From assembly GCA_964458805.1 (NCBI GenBank), contig CAYWKH010000044.1, forward strand, positions 1 to 16,733: a stretch of DNA of 16,733 nt. The letters run 5' to 3'. The notes under the pieces are model-generated. The model made no database searches. It was not told the origin of the DNA and saw nothing but the letters and a program-made list of their open reading frames with translations. Every line of letters starts with the position of its first letter. The stretch's first letter is position 1. The position numbers and the translations under genes were made by a program. The DNA comes from JAAYLU01 sp964458805. GTDB taxonomy: Bacteria > Synergistota > Synergistia > Synergistales > Aminobacteriaceae. This document shows, in pieces, positions 13,267 to 16,733 of this stretch.

Positions 13267-14975
13267 TCGGGCGACATCAGCAGGGACTCGCAGAAGGCCT
13301 CCGCCTCGGCCGTCGTCCCGAGCGTGACCACGTGCTCCGCGGCCCGCTCCAGGTCCGACTTCCGGAGGTTTCTAACCATCCATCGCGCCTGAAGAATCGA
13401 CGAGGGGCTCATGCTGAACTCCGTCAGCCCCATCCCTAGCAGCACCGGGATCAGCCTGGGATCCCCCGCCGCCTCGCCGCACATGGCGACCGGGATCCCG
13501 GCCCTCCTGCCGTTGTCGATGACCGTCTTCACAAGCCTCAGCACAGCCGGGTGACATGGGGAGTAGAGAGGAGAGAGCTTGTCGTTTCCCCGGTCCACCG
13601 CGACCGTATACTGGATCAGGTCGTTGGTGCCTATGCTGAAGAAGTCGCACTCCCCGGCGAACTGGTCGGAGAGTATGGCGGCCGACGGCACCTCCACCAT
13701 GATGCCGGAGGTCACATCCTCGTCGAACTCGATCGACTCCGCGCGAAGCTCCTCCTTGGCCTCCTCCAGCAGCGCCTTGGCGGCCCGGATCTCCTCCAGC
13801 GAGGAGATCATCGGGAATAGTATGCGAACCTTCCCAAAGGCGCTGGATCGGAGGATCGCCCTGAGCTGCACCTTGAATATGTCCTGGCGGTCGAGGCACA
13901 GCCTGATGGCCCGGTAGCCGAGGAAGGGGTTCTCCTCCTCCGGGATGGACAGGTAGTCCAGCTTCTTGTCCCCGCCTATGTCGAGCGTCCGAATGACCAC
14001 CGGCCGGCCGCTCATGCCTGCCACCACGCTCCGGTACGCCTCGAACTGTTCGTCCTCCGTCGGCAGCATGGAGCTCTCGAGGTAGAGGAACTCCGTCCGG
14101 TACAGGCCGATGGCCTCGGCGTCGTTCTTCAGCACCTCGTCGAGGTCGCGCGACGACCCCACGTTGGCGCCCAGTTCGACCCTGGCCCCGTCCAGCGTGA
14201 CCGTATCCATCCCCCGCACCTCGGAGAGTTTGTCCAGGAAGCACTGGTACCGCTCCTGTTTCTCACGGTACCTTGACAGCGTCTCCTCGTCAGGGTTGAC
14301 CACGATCTCGCCCGACTCCCCGTCGAGGATCACCATGTCCCCGCTGTCCACTCGGTCCAGCAGCCCGTGAACCCCCATGACCGCCGGAATTTGCATTGTA
14401 CGGGCGATTATCGACGCGTGGGAGGTCTTTCCGCCGGACTCCGAGGCCACGCCGAGGGTCATGTCGCGGTCTATCTGCGACATGTCGGAGGCGGTGAAGT
14501 CGCGGGAGACGAGGATCCCCCTCTCGCGGAGCTGGGTCATGCCGGCGCCGCCGACCTGCAGCAGCAGCTTTATCACCCGCTCGGAGATGTCCCTTACGTC
14601 GTCCGAGCGCGCCTTCATGTACTCGTCGTCCATATCCTCGAACACCTGTATCAGGCTGTCGGCCACCTGCTTCACGGCCCACTCGGCGTTCGCGCTCTCG
14701 TCCACGATCAGCCCCTCCACCCGGCCGGTGAAGTCCGGGTCCTGAAGCATGAGCCCGTGCGCCTCGAAGATGGCGGCCTCGTTCGGCCCTACGTTCTGAA
14801 GCACGCGGGAGTATGACTCCCGGATCTGCTCCCCTGCGAACTCGAGCGCCGTGCGGAAGCGGTGAAGTTCTCGCTCAGGATCGTCGACATATTCCTTGAT
14901 AATATCAACTTTCTCCTTCCAGTGAATGACCGCTCTGCCTATCGCAATGCCAGGAGAAACGCCGATTCCCTTCAT
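13254..14975 (-). CDS. ptsI: phosphoenolpyruvate--protein phosphotransferase (PTS enzyme I)
   Basis: 573 residues, full enzyme I length. It transfers phosphate from PEP to HPr, the first step of the sugar phosphotransferase system, in the cytoplasm. The N-terminus MKGIGVSPGIAIGRA is typical. The HPr-binding helices contain DDVRDISERV (125-134). The phospho-His is His186 in SGGKTSHASIIA. The C-terminal PEP-binding barrel carries FFSIGTNDLIQYTVAVDRGN and the active-site Cys in VAMCGEAAGDP. No HPr or enzyme II gene is in the window. The ATG at 14973-14975 fits the family N-terminus, though the ribosome binding site (AGGTG) is weaker than its neighbours'. The last codons lie in the hairpin shared with the convergent kinase gene, and the promoter region is shared divergently with the amidotransferase gene. 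Confidence 0.96.
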   Translation of the reverse strand: MKGIGVSPGIAIGRAVIHWKEKVDIIKEYVDDPERELHRFRTALEFAGEQIRESYSRVLQNVGPNEAAIFEAHGLMLQDPDFTGRVEGLIVDESANAEWAVKQVADSLIQVFEDMDDEYMKARSDDVRDISERVIKLLLQVGGAGMTQLRERGILVSRDFTASDMSQIDRDMTLGVASESGGKTSHASIIARTMQIPAVMGVHGLLDRVDSGDMVILDGESGEIVVNPDEETLSRYREKQERYQCFLDKLSEVRGMDTVTLDGARVELGANVGSSRDLDEVLKNDAEAIGLYRTEFLYLESSMLPTEDEQFEAYRSVVAGMSGRPVVIRTLDIGGDKKLDYLSIPEEENPFLGYRAIRLCLDRQDIFKVQLRAILRSSAFGKVRILFPMISSLEEIRAAKALLEEAKEELRAESIEFDEDVTSGIMVEVPSAAILSDQFAGECDFFSIGTNDLIQYTVAVDRGNDKLSPLYSPCHPAVLRLVKTVIDNGRRAGIPVAMCGEAAGDPRLIPVLLGMGLTEFSMSPSSILQARWMVRNLRKSDLERAAEHVVTLGTTAEAEAFCESLLMSPDLCV

Positions 14976-15005
14976 CGTGGATCAACACCTGCCGATCGAA
15001 TTTGT

Positions 15006-15019
15006 ATCATATAATTATA
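15006..15019. promoter_or_regulatory. AT-rich overlapping divergent -10 boxes
   Basis: TATAAT on the plus strand (15010-15015) overlaps TATAAT on the minus strand (15014-15019), with a further minus-strand TATGAT at 15006-15011. They lie between ptsI and the amidotransferase gene. -35 hexamers are poor on both sides, so the exact promoters are uncertain. Confidence 0.4.
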
Positions 15020-15025
15020 CACGCA

Positions 15026-15044
15026 GTCGCGGAAATTCCGCGAC
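15026..15044. promoter_or_regulatory. perfect 9-1-9 palindrome, candidate operator
   Basis: GTCGCGGAA and its exact reverse complement TTCCGCGAC flank a single central A. It lies just downstream of the plus-strand -10 box and over the expected -35 region of the minus-strand promoter, so a dimeric regulator here could affect both ptsI and the amidotransferase-comB operon. An RNA hairpin in the plus-strand leader is the alternative reading. Confidence 0.5.
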
Positions 15045-15100
15045 ATGTCTGCCGTGGGTTGAAAGATGCCGCGAAGGTGCGGGGAAAGGGGGAGCGGCGG

Positions 15101-15847
15101 ATGGAGCGACCTTTGATAGGAGTGGTTGGAAACCTGCTGGTGGCGGAGGGGGGCTTCTCCCCGGGGCTTGAGCGCAACTACGTGAACAACGACTACGTGT
15201 CCGCGGTCGAGAGGGCGGGGGGGATACCGGTCGTCCTGCCGGTCGCGAGGGGGCAGGACATAGCCGAGGCGCAGGTGTCATGCGTCCGAGGCCTGATCGT
15301 GCCCGGCGGCTACGACATAGACCCTCTGCTGTACGGAGAGGAGCCAGCGCGCGCGCTCGAGTACGTATACAGGGACGCTGACATATTCCAGCTCCGTTCG
15401 GTCAAGACCGCACTGAAGCTCGGGATGCCCGTGCTGGCGATATGCAAGGGGATGCAGCTTCTGAACGTCGCCTGCGGAGGCACGCTGCACCAGCACATCG
15501 GCGACCTGCAGGGCGCGTTCGTGCAGCACTCGCAGAACAGGAAGCGGCACTGCCCGAGCCACACGGTCGTCGCGGAGGGGGAGTCGCTGCTGTCTGGCCT
15601 GCTGGGGGCGACGTTCCCGGTCAACAGCTACCACCACCAGGCCGTCAAGGAACTGGGACGCGGGCTGGTGGCCACGTCGAGGGCGATGGACGGGGTTGTG
15701 GAGTCGATCGAGATGGAGGGGGCCCCCTTCGTGGTCGGCGTGCAGTGGCACCCCGAGATGATGCTGGCCGGGGGCGACGAGATGCTCCCCCTGTTCCTCA
15801 GGCTCGTGGAGGAGGCGGGGAAGTTCTCCGCGACCGTCGGCGCATGA
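15101..15847 (+). CDS. class I glutamine amidotransferase-like hydrolase (PuuD/gamma-glutamyl-GABA hydrolase type)
   Basis: 248 residues. The fold and catalytic triad match peptidase C26 / PuuD-like proteins: PGGYDIDPLLYG (68-79), the nucleophile elbow AICKGMQLLN with Cys115 (most relatives have CRG), NSYHHQAV (175-182) and GVQWHPE with His217 and Glu219. This family hydrolyses gamma-glutamyl amides such as gamma-glutamyl-GABA, but no other putrescine or GABA pathway gene is present, so the substrate is unassigned. The frame is open from 15002, but ATG 15101 is chosen because AAAGGGGGAG lies just upstream and family homology (RPLIGVVGN) starts there. Its TGA overlaps the comB ATG (ATGA), indicating a coupled pair. 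Confidence 0.88.
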   Translation: MERPLIGVVGNLLVAEGGFSPGLERNYVNNDYVSAVERAGGIPVVLPVARGQDIAEAQVSCVRGLIVPGGYDIDPLLYGEEPARALEYVYRDADIFQLRSVKTALKLGMPVLAICKGMQLLNVACGGTLHQHIGDLQGAFVQHSQNRKRHCPSHTVVAEGESLLSGLLGATFPVNSYHHQAVKELGRGLVATSRAMDGVVESIEMEGAPFVVGVQWHPEMMLAGGDEMLPLFLRLVEEAGKFSATVGA

Positions 15848-16569
15848 GGTGCGAGGTGGTGCTGTCGCGGTCGGAGCCGCTGCCCGAGGCCGACTGCTGG
15901 CTGGTGATCGACATCCTGAGAGCGACTACGACCATCTGCGCCTTCTTCGACCGGGGAGGAAAGAGGCTGTACCCGGCGGCTTCGATAGAGGAGGCCTTCA
16001 CCCTGAGGGACAGGCTGGCGGAGGGGGGCCTCGGGCCGATCCTGATGGGTGAGCGCAACGCCCTGCCTCCGGCTGGGTTCGACATCGGCAACTCCCCGCT
16101 TGAGCTCGCCGCGTTGGATCTGGCTGGCAGGACCGACGCCGTAATGGCGACGACCAACGGCACCGCGGCCCTGCTTAACGCCTCGGCCTCGGGCGCCCCG
16201 GTATACCCGGTCTGCGCGAGGAACGCCACCGCGACCGCAGCAGCGATCATTGAGCGAGAGCGGATCGGCATCCTCTGCGCCGGGCTCGAGGGGCGCTCAT
16301 CGCTGGACGACTGCGCCTGCGCGGGCCTTCTGGTCGAGCGCCTGTCGGCGCGCGGGGCGGAGCTCGGGGACGGCGCGATTCTGGCCCTGGCCGCCTGGAG
16401 GGACGGGGGTCGCGACCTGTCGGCCCTGCTGGCCCGCTCGGTCCACGGCAGGCGGCTCGCCGCGCTCGGCTTCGAGCGCGACCTGGCCTTCGCCGCCGAG
16501 ATCGACGCCTCCGGTGCGGTGCTTGCGCTTGAGCCGGGCAATGCGAGGCGCATAGTCAGGAGCCAGTGA
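15844..16569 (+). CDS. comB: 2-phosphosulfolactate phosphatase family protein
   Basis: 241 residues, the length of ComB (Mg2+-dependent acid phosphatase hydrolysing 2-phosphosulfolactate to sulfolactate). Family motifs are clear: VIDILRATTTI (21-31), GERNALPPAGFDIGNSP (69-85) and the TTNGT segment (103-107). The enzyme was defined in methanogen coenzyme M synthesis, but ComB homologues are common in bacteria with no known CoM route, where the substrate is uncertain. ComA and ComC partners are not in the window. It begins by ATGA overlap with the amidotransferase gene and is the last gene before a repeat-rich end of the window. Confidence 0.88.
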   Translation: MRCEVVLSRSEPLPEADCWLVIDILRATTTICAFFDRGGKRLYPAASIEEAFTLRDRLAEGGLGPILMGERNALPPAGFDIGNSPLELAALDLAGRTDAVMATTNGTAALLNASASGAPVYPVCARNATATAAAIIERERIGILCAGLEGRSSLDDCACAGLLVERLSARGAELGDGAILALAAWRDGGRDLSALLARSVHGRRLAALGFERDLAFAAEIDASGAVLALEPGNARRIVRSQ

Positions 16570-16597
16570 CGAGAGCTCGCGAGCAGATGCCGGCGCA

Positions 16598-16733
16598 GTC
16601 ATCCCGAGGAGCGAAGCGACGAGGGGAGGGACCCAGACAGGTAACCACCGCAGGGCAGGATCCCTCCTCCCTTCGGTCGTCGGGATGACAGAAACCGCCC
16701 GTTGGTCGCCTGCTTACCTCGTCGCTTCGCTCC
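16598..16733. repeat. intergenic inverted-repeat cluster (GTCATCCCGA type), continuing past the window
   Basis: Three related units occur. Unit A at 16598-16630 starts GTCATCCCGA and contains GGAGCGAAGCGACGAG (16608-16623). Unit B at 16661-16689 is an inverted, diverged copy ending TCGGGATGAC. Unit C at 16718-16733 is the exact reverse complement of the A core and is cut by the window end. A and B could fold into a long imperfect stem after comB. The layout resembles dispersed small palindromic intergenic repeats. No gene is seen in 16570-16733. Confidence 0.75.

Noticed and set aside
15002..15100. Upstream ATG for the amidotransferase gene
   Set aside because: It would start inside the AT-rich promoter region and read through the palindrome; ATG 15101 has the ribosome binding site and the family N-terminus.

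Overview
The window is about 16.7 kb of GC-rich bacterial chromosome (roughly 62-66% GC by eye) with 14 confidently placed protein genes. Despite the high GC it uses AGG (Arg) and ATA (Ile) codons heavily and has strong GGAGG-type ribosome binding sites. Together with the gene content (PPi-type phosphofructokinase, CheC/CheD, bacteriohemerythrin, MtaA-like and corrinoid proteins, murB and ddl), this suggests an anaerobic, probably motile, diderm bacterium. Synergistota is my best guess, from codon style and gene set only; no rRNA or marker phylogeny was available. No tRNA, rRNA, CRISPR array or IS element was seen.

Layout. 1-192: the 3' end of murB, then a candidate terminator and promoter. 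333-1151 (+): a proC-like reductase. 4075-1160 (-): a compact operon bacteriohemerythrin > cheC > cheD > MATE exporter, with overlaps of 4 and 14 nt and a 21-nt gap. 4230-5186 (+): ddl, divergent from hemerythrin. 6448-5180 (-): PPi-type phosphofructokinase, convergent with and overlapping the ddl stop by 7 nt. 6654-9110 (+): a membrane CHASE-PAS-GGDEF diguanylate cyclase. 9222-13213 (+): a tightly packed three-gene operon of a corrinoid (B12-binding) protein, a UroD/MtaA-superfamily protein and a soluble hybrid histidine kinase. 14975-13254 (-): ptsI, converging on the kinase across a perfect 18-bp hairpin. 15101-16569 (+): a class I glutamine amidotransferase (PuuD type) translationally coupled to comB. 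16570-16733: an intergenic repeat cluster running off the window.

The most interesting part is 9222-13213. A methyl-carrier type corrinoid protein with an intact DxHxxG...SxL...GG signature is co-expressed (TAATG overlap, then zero spacing) with an MtaA-like protein whose zinc-binding Cys residues are replaced, and with a hybrid kinase. The kinase's N-terminal ~195 residues are Cys-rich and resemble DUF1638, a family I associate with corrinoid methyltransferase clusters. No substrate methyltransferase (MtaB, MtbB or MttB type) or corrinoid-reactivating protein is present. I infer a corrinoid-based sensory pathway in which C1/methyl status, or cobalamin redox state, is read by the kinase rather than feeding catabolism. 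This is a hypothesis.

Other signalling themes fit an anaerobe tuned to its environment: an O2-binding hemerythrin translated with the CheC phosphatase and CheD receptor deamidase, and a two-sensor diguanylate cyclase. Cell-wall (murB, ddl) and central metabolic genes (pfp, ptsI, proC) fill the rest.
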